A stretch of DNA of 64,000 bases from Saccharina japonica (lineage: Eukaryota; Sar; Phaeophyceae; Laminariales; Laminariaceae). Shown piece by piece: positions 1-11,442 of the stretch. Position 1 is the first letter of the stretch. Each line of letters begins with the position of its first letter. Location of the stretch: the NCBI GenBank assembly GCA_008828725.1, contig MEHQ01002695.1:186001-250000 (forward strand). Direction: 5' to 3'. A program made the translations under genes and the position numbers. The notes beneath the pieces were generated by a model. The model ran no database searches, was not told the DNA's origin, and saw only the letters and a list, made by a program, of their open reading frames with translations.

Positions 1-2048
1 TCGAGAAGTTCACCCTTGGTCGTACTCCATGCAGGGATGCTCGAAACTTGTTTTTCAAAGGTTTGACCGCTTCGCCCATTCGGCGCGACCCGGGCATGCA
101 CTCAAGAAAAATAGTAGTCATGGCATGGCTGCAGTGCCTTTGCCCACACGCTGCAACTGGACGGAACGCTACGTTTATGGGGTGGAACAAGGATGAGATA
201 GGGACAATAGTTTTGATCGGGGGAGTGAGTGATGAGCCGAAAGCCATTCTAGACCGCTAAGCATTGTCGATCGAGACCTCGCCAGAGTGTCTGGAGTGCG
301 AGGAAAGGTAAACCGAAGGAAGCAATGCTGTTTGCTTCCGTGTCTGACTAGACACATGGTTTACGACCAAGAAGTGGAGAGCCACTATATACACTATTTT
401 TTACTCGCGGCAACGCTTTGTGTGGGCGTATACACGTGCCGCCGCGCCTTCAACTTGGGAGAGGGCGTACTGCAGTGCAGTAAATGGGATGTTAGCTGTC
501 GCCCCTTCGGTCGACACAAACCAAAAAGTACCTCGTATATACGTCTTTTGATTTTTTTTTCGTCTTTTTTATAGCAATACCATTTCTGGTACAATAGCAC
601 CATGTCGTTTCTCCTTGCCACACGGCATAGCCCCAGTTATGACGCTCAGACCTACTCCGGACCAACGCATAGCTTGTTCGTTATGGCCTCTAGGAGGTGT
701 TGGGGCCCTTGGATCTGCAAGGGAGGGCAGGCATTGCTGTGTTCGCATGACGAAACAAAATTGCTCATCAGCAAGAAATTTAATCATTCCGGAGCTCCTG
801 TTTTGGTAATGTACACTCAGCCGTGGCCGTGTAGGACTCTACGGACGGTCGAACTAGGGGCCTAGGTAGGTTCGCCGACTCTTAATAGTGCTCGGCGTTC
901 TCGTCGAACACCTGAATTAAAACAGTCTCAGCAGCCTGAGAAGCTTCCTTTTTCAAATTCGTTATATGGGTACCAGACGTATGGGGAGTCGATTTTTAGT
1001 ATGAGGCACTTTTCGTCAAGAAAATAACGTCGGGTCGACCCGGCGCCTGACACAAGGTTTGCCCATGACCTACGCTCTCCAAACTTGCCGCCGTGGAGTA
1101 GGTCTGAGCATTTGAACTGGAGAAATGTCGGTAGGGAGTCGTGAAAGGTAAATATTATTCCAGGATTAGTGTTGCAACTGAAAGAAAAACGGATTTGCTA
1201 TTTTATAGACTGCAGTGGTCATACAGGTTTTGCCCGAAGGGGTCGCTTAACGCAGTAGCAGTACGAGTAGCGATATTGAACACCATTGATGCAGAGCCTC
1301 ACGCATCCTGGGCATGGCATGTGTTATTGTTTCGCCCTGTAGCCTCTCAAAACAACGATGCCCTCACGGTGGCCCACTAACTACAGAGAGAATAGCAAAA
1401 GCCACCACTTGTTACGTGGCTGTTTGTTTGTGCCATGAGCCATACAACTTTAGAATAGCTTGTCGTGGCATTGTTGTGGCTGTAGGAAAACGTACATACT
1501 CGTATACCAATTGTAAGCCAAATAACCTAAGTTGATCGGCGTTGCCTTTCTGTGTTGATGAAGACCATTTGTTATTTTGCGTAGTTCGAAGGCGATTCCC
1601 TGGCGCGACTGATTTACAAGGCCCCTGCACGGTTATTTATCGCCACATACTACTATTGTCTGAAACGAGCGACTCGTTGGGTGTTTGGTTAAGGGACCCA
1701 CAATTTCGCAGCAAAATAGCTGGTTTGCACCGTACATATCTGCCATTAGGGCACAGCGTAGGCATGCAAGATCATAGTGCTTAGCGCTTGCCAGGGAAGC
1801 CCAATGCACGGCGCAACGGTGCTTCGAGGGGGAGTCTGCTGTGGTTTCGTCATGCACGGCATCGAATACGGAGTCGGGGCAAAGGTGGAAAATTGAAAAT
1901 TGCGCCAAAGCGGGGTAACGATCGTCCTAACGAAAACGTCACCCCACAGGGCAGAGTGTCAATCGCCTGCAGGTGCGCCACTGCACCCTACGATGAGCAT
2001 GGCATCGCGGCGATTGCCCGATCGACCGTGCTAGGTGAACGTCGCACG
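1..2048. other. Intergenic, no gene recognised
   Basis: No open frame here resembles a known protein and no splice-consistent exon chain could be built. All frames are short and overlap on both strands. No tRNA or rRNA was seen. The stretch ends at the left arm of an inverted-repeat element starting near 2049. Confidence 0.55.
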
Positions 2049-2466
2049 GGCGGGCGTGTGATTTGGCTCGGCGGGAAATTACCCTCGAGGAAACGGCAAC
2101 CGACACAGCATAGCAGCAGCCGTGCAGAGCCCACGACAGTCATGTCAATCAATGCTGATGCACGTCAACCTGAGCTACTATGGCCTGCAATACCTTTGCT
2201 TAGGAGCTATACGAACCACCTTTGGGCTATGCCCGCTTTAGGGGTCTTGCCCCCACCGGGAGACGCTTGCCCATATATAGGTACCGCTGCTGCTGGACCG
2301 AATCTTACCCCGCCGTGAAGCAACGCGCACTTTACCTCCAACCAGGTTGACGTGCATCAGCATTGATTGGCATGACTGTCGTGGGCTCTGCACGGCTGCT
2401 GCCATGCTGTGTCGGTTGCCGTTTCCTCCAGGGTAATTTCCCGCCGAGCCAAATCACACGCCCGCC
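2049..2466. mobile_element. Foldback-type element with ~125-bp inverted arms
   Basis: The left arm (about 2049-2173) and right arm (about 2338-2466) are near-perfect inverted copies, with outer ends sharing GGCGGGCGTGTGATTTGG. The arms flank a unique centre of about 165 bp. Both arms read as similar peptides in opposite directions, which follows from the inverted repeat and does not indicate coding. There is no transposase inside, so this is a non-autonomous DNA element. No clear target duplication was seen. The right end abuts the TIR of the next element, so one probably inserted into or beside the other. Confidence 0.8.
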
Positions 2467-2467
2467 G

Positions 2468-2730
2468 TTATTTGACTTTTTCGTGGCACGTGTCGTGACA
2501 CGTGTCGCGACATGCCGCGTCACCCCACGGCGTGTCGCGGCGAGTGTTGCGGAAAGTGTCGCGGCGAGTGTCGCTAACCCTAACCCTAACCCTAACCCTG
2601 ACCCTACGTGTCGCGACATGCCGCAGCATGTCGCGAAATGTCGCGGCGTGCCGCGGCAGCGTCCGTGGCGTGTCGCGACATGTCGCGACACGTCGTGACA
2701 TGTCGCGAATGCCACGAAAAAGTCAAATAA
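2468..2730. mobile_element. Inverted-repeat element carrying telomere-type repeats (copy 1)
   Basis: The termini are a perfect 21-bp inverted repeat: 2468-2488 begins TTATTTGACTTTTTCGTGGC, and 2710-2730 is its complement. Inside lie many imperfect units built from TGTCGCGACATG / TGCCGCGGCATG palindromic words. A central run of CCCTAA (about 2574-2606, four units, then variant CCCTGA) sits between them. A second copy is at 5628-5913. No coding capacity was recognised. Confidence 0.8.
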
Positions 2731-5627
2731 TGTAGATCCGTGCAAAATGGTCGAACACTGCCCAAGCTGATACAAGAAGCAAGCAAGCAAGCCCCGCTGT
2801 GGCGGACATGGCATGGGCAACGTTGTAGGTTCGCGAATATACTGAAGACATCAGGGCACCGCAGTCTGTGGCAGGAAAAACGGGAAAACCCTTGAGAGCA
2901 CAGCACCCAATGTTTGGGCGCGGGTCGTCCCGGTGCGGGAACGGGACAAGGCCCCCCCTGCCGAGCATGGGATCCGACCGAGGGGCAGGAGTAACACTGT
3001 GCCACCTCTGGGCAGGGGTCGTGGGAAGATAATAGACACCCCACGATGTAAAAGTGACCACCCCGTGGGGCATAGCATTCCTTGGCATGCAACATTTACA
3101 AAGACCCCGGTGCGCCAGCTTCATAGCTGAAAGGGAATAAGCGGAGGAAACTGCCTCGGCTCCACGGGGTGAGCCCTGCTGGTTGCGGTATCGCATGGCG
3201 GGGCATGTATTGTCTGGAACCATTGGTGTGGAAAAGGTCGCCGCCGTAGCGCGAACACCCCACTCTACCGTGGGGCGGGTGAGCATCGCACCTTGGCGGG
3301 ATACAGATCGTCCAATAAAAGTGGCCATGGCACCCTGCAGCTTTGATTATGATCGTTCTGGGGGGGGAACGACCCTCCTTGGAAGCTTGCTCAGGGTCAA
3401 GTTGTATACATTATCCAACAAGCTGGTGACTTCGTGCGAAAGGTACCAGAGAGACGTACCGGTACAGTGGTCACAAGCAGTGTCCGGCGGCCAAAATATG
3501 AATTTGAGTTCGAAAATGATGCAGGTTCGCTTGTGACGATAGTCGTGTGCTCTCTTGGGACAAAGGGAAACGAAAGCTGGGGCTGTGACCTACTGGGCTT
3601 TTCAGTGTTGTCCTTCCGCAAAGAGAGAAGACATTTCAGAATCTGTGGGGACTGTTGTTGTTCCAGCGGTTGCTACCGCTATGCGCAAAATCGGTAGGAT
3701 GTGTGATATATTTCCTGACAAGTCGCATTTTCTGATGTTTCTATGGCACTGCAGTGGGGTGCCGTGACTCTGCCATAGGCTTTGATGGCACTAGCACCAG
3801 CCATGGCATGGCATGGTACTGACATCGAGCTTTATTGGCACTGACATGACACTGGAACTGACATGAAAATGGAAAAATATATATATTGTGTATCTTCATG
3901 TCTGAAGGTGAGTTACGTTGGCTCTTTAGGTGGCGTACAGAGAGCACCTAGCTCGCTGTTCGCACAGTCCTTGGAATAAAAACAAAGTGCCTCGTCAGCG
4001 AACAGACGATTCGCGCACATATATATATATACTGTAGTCAAGAAGCTTTGCGCAATTTACACTAACGTCCAACGATGCGAAGTACCTGGTATCTCGACAC
4101 GCGAAGTGGATGCAGATACCCTCGCCTACGCGACAAAGAGAGGGCGAACTAACGTGAACGCCCTGTAAGACCAAGGTCCAGTCTCCAAGGTGTGTATATC
4201 AAGATCCAGATGAGTCTTGCTTGCATCGGTGGGAGTGGAGACCCGAGGAGCGTTGGTCGCGCGTATTCAACACCGATCAAGGAGGCAGCGATCAAGGCCT
4301 GTGACAGTGAGGACAGGTGCAGTACCTGGTATTGTTGCTCTTGCTTACAGCGAGAGGCGTCGAACAGCTTGGTTCGTAGACTTTTCTCGGCAAGCCCGGG
4401 GACTCCGGAAGTCCGAGGATAACTATTTTCGGCCGGTCGTCAGTGAGTATTTGACGATCACCATGCGCAGTCTCGAGAAGCGCCCGTCAAACACAAAGAA
4501 GCGACGTACAAACAGGGTGCAGATGGATGGAGCGACGGAAGGAAAACCAATTGAGCGCCTGTAGCTTGCGGTGATGTGGCATCAAGATTTCGACCGAGGG
4601 CCAACATCAAAACATACTCAATACAGCAGCACTGAACATTGAATGGCTAGAAGATGGGTGACACTCTCCTGTGGACACAGCCTTCCACCAGCCAAACCTC
4701 GACAAGGATGTGTCAAGTACAGGCCGGGTGCCACAAGCTTATGGGTCGCACAGGCAAGCACTGTCGAACAAGGCAGAAAACCACAGGGGCTGGTGTACGC
4801 GCTCTCTAGACGTCTTACGCCCTCCTCGCGGTATACCCTTCGAAGGCATGTCCGACAGGGGACCAAAACCGTGGGGCATGTTGACTCTTGCAAAAATAAT
4901 CACGCCCACAACATGTACAACAACCCACAACATGTACAACAAGAAGGTCACGGCAGCAGGAGGCGGAAGGTTCATGTATATGTGCGAGCATTGCTCTCGG
5001 TCGAAGATGATCATCTACTTGCAGGTGTGCATCACCTAGACCCGCAGGTGCGGTGCATACGCGCTGGCAAGGTATCTATCTGATAGTGGTGATGATGCTG
5101 GTCAGACCGGGACAAAATTAAAGTGGTTGATATGAAAAGCCCTGACTATGTACCCAGGCTTCCAGTACTGCTGTACGAATAAGAAGTATGACTGGTCGTG
5201 GCGAACAATCGCCTTCCCATATGGTTTCGGGTTGTTTTTCACCGCGTCAGTATTTTAGTCAGAAGGTAGCCCAACCAGGCTACTTGGTTTAAATGAGGAG
5301 ACTACAGTACAGTGCAGTACTACTACGGCTTGTACGTACTATTACAGTATTAGGCGCCCAACACTCGGACGACACTGCATACGCCCTGCACAGCAAATAT
5401 TGGTGAACACATCTCGAGACCTGGTTGGGGATACTGTAATGCCTGGGTAAGTCGGAATAATTAAATTCCAACCACACATTATTTGCTAGAGACTTGGTGC
5501 GTGTCAGTTTCAGCACAGATGGCCGAGACCCCCCCCGCAGTGGCCATGGCATGCCGCGGCATTATCACGGTATGCCGCGGCAAGCCCTACGGCAAGCGCG
5601 ACGACACGCCTCACGACAACCATCGAG
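2731..5627. other. Intergenic, no gene recognised
   Basis: No recognisable coding or RNA gene. Short-range repeats occur, for example a roughly 19-bp word built on CAACATGTACAAC, repeated at about 4908-4943, and an AT microsatellite near 4020. Open frames are short and lack family motifs. Confidence 0.5.
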
Positions 5628-5913
5628 GGATGTACATTATTTGTCTTTTTCGTGGAACGTGTCGTGGCATGCCGCGACACCCCACGACGTGTCGCGGCGA
5701 GTGTTGCGGCGAGTGTCGCGGCGAGTGTCGCTAACCCTAACCCTAACCCTAACCCTAACCCTGACCCTGACCCTACGTGCCGCGGCTTGTCACGACACGT
5801 CGCGGCATGTCGCGACATGCTGCGGCACGTGTCGCGGCGTGCCGCGGCAGCGTCCGCGGCGTGTCGCGGCATGTCGCGACACGTGCCACGAAAAAGTCAA
5901 ATAATGTAGATCC
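5628..5913. mobile_element. Inverted-repeat element carrying telomere-type repeats (copy 2)
   Basis: Same family as 2468-2730. The terminal repeats share TACATTATTTG plus CTTTTTCGTGG and extend a few bases further out than in copy 1; the left end starts near 5628 and the right end near 5913. The interior is again TGTCGCG/GCCGCGG palindromic words around a CCCTAA run with CCCTGA variants at 5731-5774. The right flank TGTAGATCCGTG is shared with copy 1, so the true element end lies beyond the TTATTTG word. Confidence 0.8.
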
Positions 5914-5989
5914 GTGTCCTGCGGTAGGCTGATGATATTTCTGCATCTATCTTGTGGGTGCCAAATGGGATGGGCCCACTAAAGTAGCA

Positions 5990-6312
5990 GATGGGAACAG
6001 CGTGTGGGTGTCTTGCCGTGGATAATGCCGTGGGTCTTGCCGTGGGACTTGCTGTGGATATTGCCGTGGACATTACGGCCTCAGGCCTTGCCATGGGTAT
6101 TGCCGTGTTTTTTGTGGCGTGGACATGGCCGCGGGGCTTGTCGTGGGATATCATGGCAAGTACCACGGTAATATCCGCGGGCACAACCGTGGCCCGTGAG
6201 GTGGCAGAGCCATGGTCGATGGTAACCCATGGGCCTTGCCGTGGCATGCCGCGGCATGTCGTGGCATCTGTCTTGGCATGCCATATAAAAGTCAAATTGT
6301 GTGGGTCCGTGA
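5990..6312. repeat. Diverged GCCGTGG-rich tandem repeat, possible third family member
   Basis: Degenerate 12-15-bp units built on TTGCCGTGG run from about 5998 to 6260. They are followed by GCCGCGGCATGTCGTGGCAT and an end (AAAAGTCAAATTGTGTGGGTCCGTG) in which the words resemble the right terminus of the two telomere-repeat elements. No left terminus was found, so this may be a truncated and decayed relative. Confidence 0.5.
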
Positions 6313-9300
6313 TCGACCCCATGGGATTCCTTTGGAGCTTCCCACGGAAAAAACAAGAAACGTGGAGCCACATCGGAAAATGTGCCGGAAGTTGAGGGCC
6401 AGTCATCCATCGTCGTAAACAGCCTGAGATATGCATCTTGAAGGAAGCGCATCGGGCGGAGAAGAACCAGAGGTACTACAGTATTTTTACAATGGCAGCA
6501 AACGTTTTCGAACGAGCAAACTTGGACAATCAAGGGCTTGGTACACGATGGCCTTCCATCTTCCGGAGGTAGTGTGGATATATTTCAGGGGGGAGAAGCG
6601 ATGATCGTTGTGATAAAACCCGCACCTTCAACCATTCACCCTGAGGATGCAATCGGAAGGAGAAGGCGGAGCGCACGTTTCAAGGGGCTCTGGGCACCAC
6701 CGAGAAGGTAGGTGCTGCTCCCCCTATTGATAAAGTGTGCATTGCACCCTTGAGAAAGTCCCGGAAACCCCGACGAACTGTATTCCCATGGAGTTTTCTC
6801 CGCCAGCATCGAAGATTCGGTAAAACACGCGCGACGTCGACTTCCGAGATGCGGCGCGCGGCCTGTGGCGTTTAATCGAGGTATACACCCTACTTGCCAT
6901 GGACGAACCTTTTTCTCGACGGGAAATGACCAGCAAAGAGCAAACGATTAGGGTGCACATGGCCTGACCGAAGCGAGCATCTCAAGGGGCGGCAGGCCTT
7001 GTGGGTAAAGGATGAGGCGTAACTTGAGTGGGCACCGGGGTAGCCGAGGGAAACATATTTAGGCGTCGCAATGTGTATGCCGGATGCGCTGCACACGCTG
7101 TGCTGGTCCCCGATGATCGCACGCCCCCAATCAGTATGTTCAGGTCGGACCCCTTTAGTGGGAGCGCTTGAAGCGTCTCTGTAAGGTCCTGGGCGCGATA
7201 GACGACTTGAATCGCGCAGCAGGGGGTACACAAGTTTATCCGTTTGAAAAAAAAGAAATAATAATATGGTGCCACTGGGTGGTTTGAGGTGCTACGGTGT
7301 TTTGGGTTGGTTGAGGGCGTAGGGGGGACACGCACTGGGCCGGGCTATTGGGGACAACAGCCCAAGCTACTGTAGAAATGCTACTTGTAGGTGATGTGGG
7401 TTTGAACTCGCGCTCGCCTTGAATCCGCACCCTGTGTCGTTGGGGGGGGGGGGGGGGGGGGGGCGTTCCGCTCTCTCCTGGACCGGAAATTTACTTCTAA
7501 CTCGGCAGGATTAAAGCTCGCCGACACACATTGAACTGCGTTGCGTTTGCAACATAAATTAATTGCGTTGCGTGCTGGTGGTGGTGTTCGCGATACCATC
7601 CCAGCACTTAACTGTGCTTGCTGCAGTAGTCACACCACTTGCAGGTAAACTGTAGAAGCACACATACATGAGGACATATAAAATCCGTAAGTACGCGCGA
7701 TCGAAGTATTACACTCAGCTAGCAAACATGAGCTTCGACGAAATCCTCGAGCTCACAGCTGTTGTTTTTTTAATTTTATAATATATATGTACGTACTACA
7801 CCTATAACGACACCCACCTATAACCACCACAAGCGTCGCAACACGAGGAAGGTGCATCACAGAAACACCTGTCCCGTATAAACGACAAGCCAGGAGGCGC
7901 CCCTCGTGCACCCATCCGCAACGTCGAAAAGGAAGCCCTCTCAGACACACACTCCCCACGTCGGATTTCGGCCGGGCAATCAAGACCAGCTACACGCCCC
8001 AGGGATCCCACCTATAACGGGGGGGAGGGTCTTCAAAGTGACAAAAGCAATAAACAAAGCATGACGATTACTACAGCTTCGGTCACACGGCGCGGCTCGA
8101 GCCACTTGGTTCCGTCGAAAGTGCCCCGACTGCAGTACCGGGAGCTTTGCACCTTCCACGGGCAGCAGCATGCTACTCACTTTTCTCGAGCTCACACTTC
8201 ACGGTTGGTAAACCACGCCTCATTTCCCGTTGTTTAGGTCGGCATACCTCGGTGGTCACCAACGGGTTTAGGGTCCATGATGCCCGCAGGACGCCGCTCG
8301 CTGTAGTATTGACGTATCAATTACTTTCCGTTGTCCGTACAACGCTGGCCGCTAACGAGGACATAAACAATGCTAAGCCACCGCGGTGAACGGCACACCA
8401 CATAGGACATTATTGCGCGCATTCTGCCCTGACAAAATATTGCCCAATCAAAACAGACACACACTTTCCCCGCACAGACAGACGGAGGAATACGAATGTC
8501 AGCCTTACACCGTACCGTGGACAGTCGTCAGAACCCCGTCTCGCCCTCGCCCCATTCGTCGATCAGTCTTTTCGCTTTACCCGCTCCTGAGAGAAAGGGA
8601 TTCCATGCCCGCAGCTTTCTGATTGCCCTCGTTTGAAAAGCATCAAGTCTGGGATCTCCCCCCAGTGGATGCGAGTTGAACCACTTGTGACCCGGTCCCG
8701 TGGAGGAGGGAAACGAGGTGCGAACCCTGAACCCCGTCCCGAAGACGGCCTGTCGTCGATAGGTGAAAACTGCAGGCCCGAAATCCCTTTCTCTCTACGC
8801 AAAGCAATTATTATTGTTATTATTGTTATCTATTTGTTATCCCTCCGCCCCACCGCCTCCCCGCCCCTGCTTTAAGCAATCGATCAGCACCTCCTCCACC
8901 CCTGGGGATCAAACACGCCAGGAGATAGCACTGCTGTCACCCCTTGACAGACAGCAAAGCTGCTTTGATTTGCCTTGACTGGCACCAAACTGTGCAACAG
9001 GCAGGTTTTAGTGCGGAACACTCGGTCCTACACGTTTGACAGCGCGCGCTTTCCCCTTTGCTTGACATGTCTCCCCGACATATTTTCTGGGGAGGGTATG
9101 TGAAATCCAACGATTTTACCCGCTGGGAATCCGTGCTACTAATGATAGGAGTTTACCTATGCTTACCCGAAAACAGCCCCGAAACAAAAAACAAAACAAA
9201 ACAAAAACACATGCGGCCTCTCACAATCAAAAGCCAAAACACAAATCATCGCCAGCCTCGACTTCTCTCAGCCGCGTAAAAAAAATGTTCACTGCTATCC

Positions 9301-10668
9301 GAATCCGGGCGTGGTGCTCACGCTGTCCTAAAGCATGTCCCCGTCTATCCCGTCAACCAGCCAGCCTACCTCTGTCGAGAGCAAAAAAAATATTACCTAG
9401 TATCACAACGAGTAACCATCCGAGCATGCACGCACGCATGCATGTGATCGGACGGTATAAATCTCACACGGGGTTCGAAGAATGGATGACATACCGTAGC
9501 ACAAGAGCAGCAACGACAGCAGTATTCTCGTCTCCCACCACCGTGCACGTGGTCCAGAGAAGCATCGCCTTGCCGTAAAAAAGTAACCTCGGCAAACCAC
9601 GGCGCAAGTTTTCTTCAGGTTATCAGCTCCTTTCGCCTGTTATACGGCAAAGCTACCAGCTACCTGTGGTGGTGGCCAACCATTTCTCTCGCGTACCGAA
9701 CCATCAATATAACCCCGCTTTTATTCGCGCGAACGACCTCAAACAGGCTTACACCCTGCGACTCCTGCTTGACCTGTTGGTCACCACGGGCTTGGGCTGC
9801 CCCCCCCCCGCCACCACGGCAGCTGCATCGCACCGTTGGGCGACAAGGCGCGTTGCTTAAGGCTGCCTGCCGCCAGCAAAAGGCCAAACGTCAGAAACAG
9901 TACGTAGTTTGTGCGAGTACTTACTCCCGAAACACCCCCCCCATTCTAACACCATCTCAGCGGTCCGCTGTCGAGAGAGAAGCAAAGACAGCACGTCATC
10001 CACTGGCACCGGTCCTGATGGTCGGCACAGGTCAGCACAGCACTAATCAAGGACGGAAACAACACATGTTCGATCACGGCTGTTCCAGCCTTCCAACAAG
10101 AGAGATACGAGTACGGTGCCTGGCTCAGGGGATGGACGGAGCGACAAAACCCACGCAAAACCCGATCGAAAGTACGAACTACTCAAAAGAAATCTACAAC
10201 CGGTACTTTCAGATCGCCGGAGCGATTGACCAAGACTCCTAGGCTTCTTCACTGACTCCCGCGCCTAAACTCGTGTTGACATCGTATGAGAGCGTCCACG
10301 GTCCGAGGGCCGGCGTCCATCCCTCCTCCCGACCCGTCTTACGGCTGTGTCCCAGCCTCCCCCCAAAAGGCCATAATTCTGCCAAGCTCGCGCGGCGCGT
10401 GGTTAGCACGTTCCACTCTGCCCCGCTTGTTCCGTTTCATGCGTTTCACTACACCCAGGGAAACGCAGACCCTCTCTTTCATTCACCAACAGCCAAAATG
10501 GAACGCAGACCTCCCTCGCCAGAAAAACTCGCGCACGCATCTCCCGCTCCCCCGCCCCCCCTCCATCCCCGCCACCGCGCAAGGACCCGGGCCACCCCGG
10601 CCGACCAAGCCCTAAACGACGGCTTCCCGTGTGCAAACAAAACCCGTACAGACATACACCCAAGCCTT
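6313..10668. other. 3' flank of the SUN gene, no other gene recognised
   Basis: No supported gene. A 22-base poly-G lies at 7442-7463. A repeat shared with 19.8 kb lies at 7655-7790. The last few hundred bases before 10668 are GC-rich and probably include the 3' UTR of the minus-strand SUN gene. Frames there are shadows or simple sequence. Confidence 0.5.
7655..7790 (+). repeat. Dispersed repeat with TATA-like word and MSFDEIL start (copy 1)
   Basis: Shares about 130 bp with 19795-19935. The order is ATGAGGA, ATATAAAA, CCGTAAGTA, GCGCGATCGA, ACACTCAGCTA, then an ATG reading MSFDEILELTAVVF, then a T-run. The frame closes shortly after the T-run. The two copies differ by scattered substitutions. 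Function and family are unknown; it could be the end of a retroposed transcript. Confidence 0.55.
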
Positions 10669-11442
10669 TTAGACGACGGGGTCGCCGTGCACACGGAACC
10701 CGTAGACACACGTCCACTTCCCTCCGTGGTTGCTCTGCACCTCCAGCGTCACCCACCCCACGGGCGGCGCCAGCAGTCGGCTCTCGTCCGACACCGCAAA
10801 CGTCTGCACGCCGGGAGCGTCCCCTCCTGCCGAGTACTCCGCGCCCTCCACCAGCACGTATGGCCGCAGCGCCGTCCCCGAACCCCGGCTGCCACCGCCG
10901 CCGCCACCGCCGCCGCCAATGCGACCAAACCCTGAAGTCGACGCCACCGCCGCGGACGGGTCGGCGTCCCAGCCAAGAACTCGGAAGGCGCGGGGGGCAC
11001 TCTTCGTCGCGGAGGGGGCGTAGGCAGTACGCGCGTGCTCGATAGAGACGTGGGTCACCTTGACGAAGCCCCGGGACGGCGTCGCGCCTTCCTCGGCCGC
11101 GTCGAGGTCAGGGTTAGAGCTTCCGAGAGCCCGACCACTGGAGGGGGGAGGGGGGCGAGCGAGCTTCACCGTCAGCCTCCCCTCCCCGCCCTGGAACGCG
11201 AAGCAGGAGCCCAAGGAGTTGGACGTCGACAGGGCGGCGTCGCCGGCCTCGGCGTAGACGCGCCCGGGCATCCTCAGGAGGTGCAGGACGTAGTCCGCCC
11301 AGGGCAGCATGGTGCTCGCGAGGGTGGAGGACGTGAGCTTGCCCTCCGTCCCGTCCGGGGACATGAGCGGGCCGTAGACGACGGAGGCTCCCGGGATGAG
11401 GGATGCGTAGTCGGGCATTCCCGTTCCGCCCGAGGAGAAGAA
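10669..11442 (-). CDS. SUN gene exon 10: the SUN domain
   Basis: The acceptor is CTCAACAG at 11443 and the exon is phase 0. Diagnostic stretches are MPDYASLIPGASVV, GSCFAFQGGEGRLTVKL, VTHVSIEHAR, SAPRAFRVLGW, VQTFAVSDE and CVYGFRVHG. They occur in the order and spacing of a SUN domain. The frame stays open upstream of the acceptor, into a Cys/Leu-rich translation of a degenerate GCAAG repeat, which is intron rather than protein. Confidence 0.93.
   Translation of the reverse strand, partial: FFSSGGTGMPDYASLIPGASVVYGPLMSPDGTEGKLTSSTLASTMLPWADYVLHLLRMPGRVYAEAGDAALSTSNSLGSCFAFQGGEGRLTVKLARPPPPSSGRALGSSNPDLDAAEEGATPSRGFVKVTHVSIEHARTAYAPSATKSAPRAFRVLGWDADPSAAVASTSGFGRIGGGGGGGGGSRGSGTALRPYVLVEGAEYSAGGDAPGVQTFAVSDESRLLAPPVGWVTLEVQSNHGGKWTCVYGFRVHGDPVV

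Noticed and set aside
2574-2606. True chromosome end or telomere
   Set aside because: The CCCTAA run is only a few units long, interstitial, and enclosed by an element with inverted ends that recurs at 5628.
2332-2820. Minus-strand frame matching a plus-strand frame at 1788-2318
   Set aside because: The similarity comes from the inverted arms of the foldback element, not from two related genes.
7385-7440. Possible tRNA T-arm (GAGTTCAAACCC on minus)
   Set aside because: The stem does not pair and no D-arm or terminator fits.
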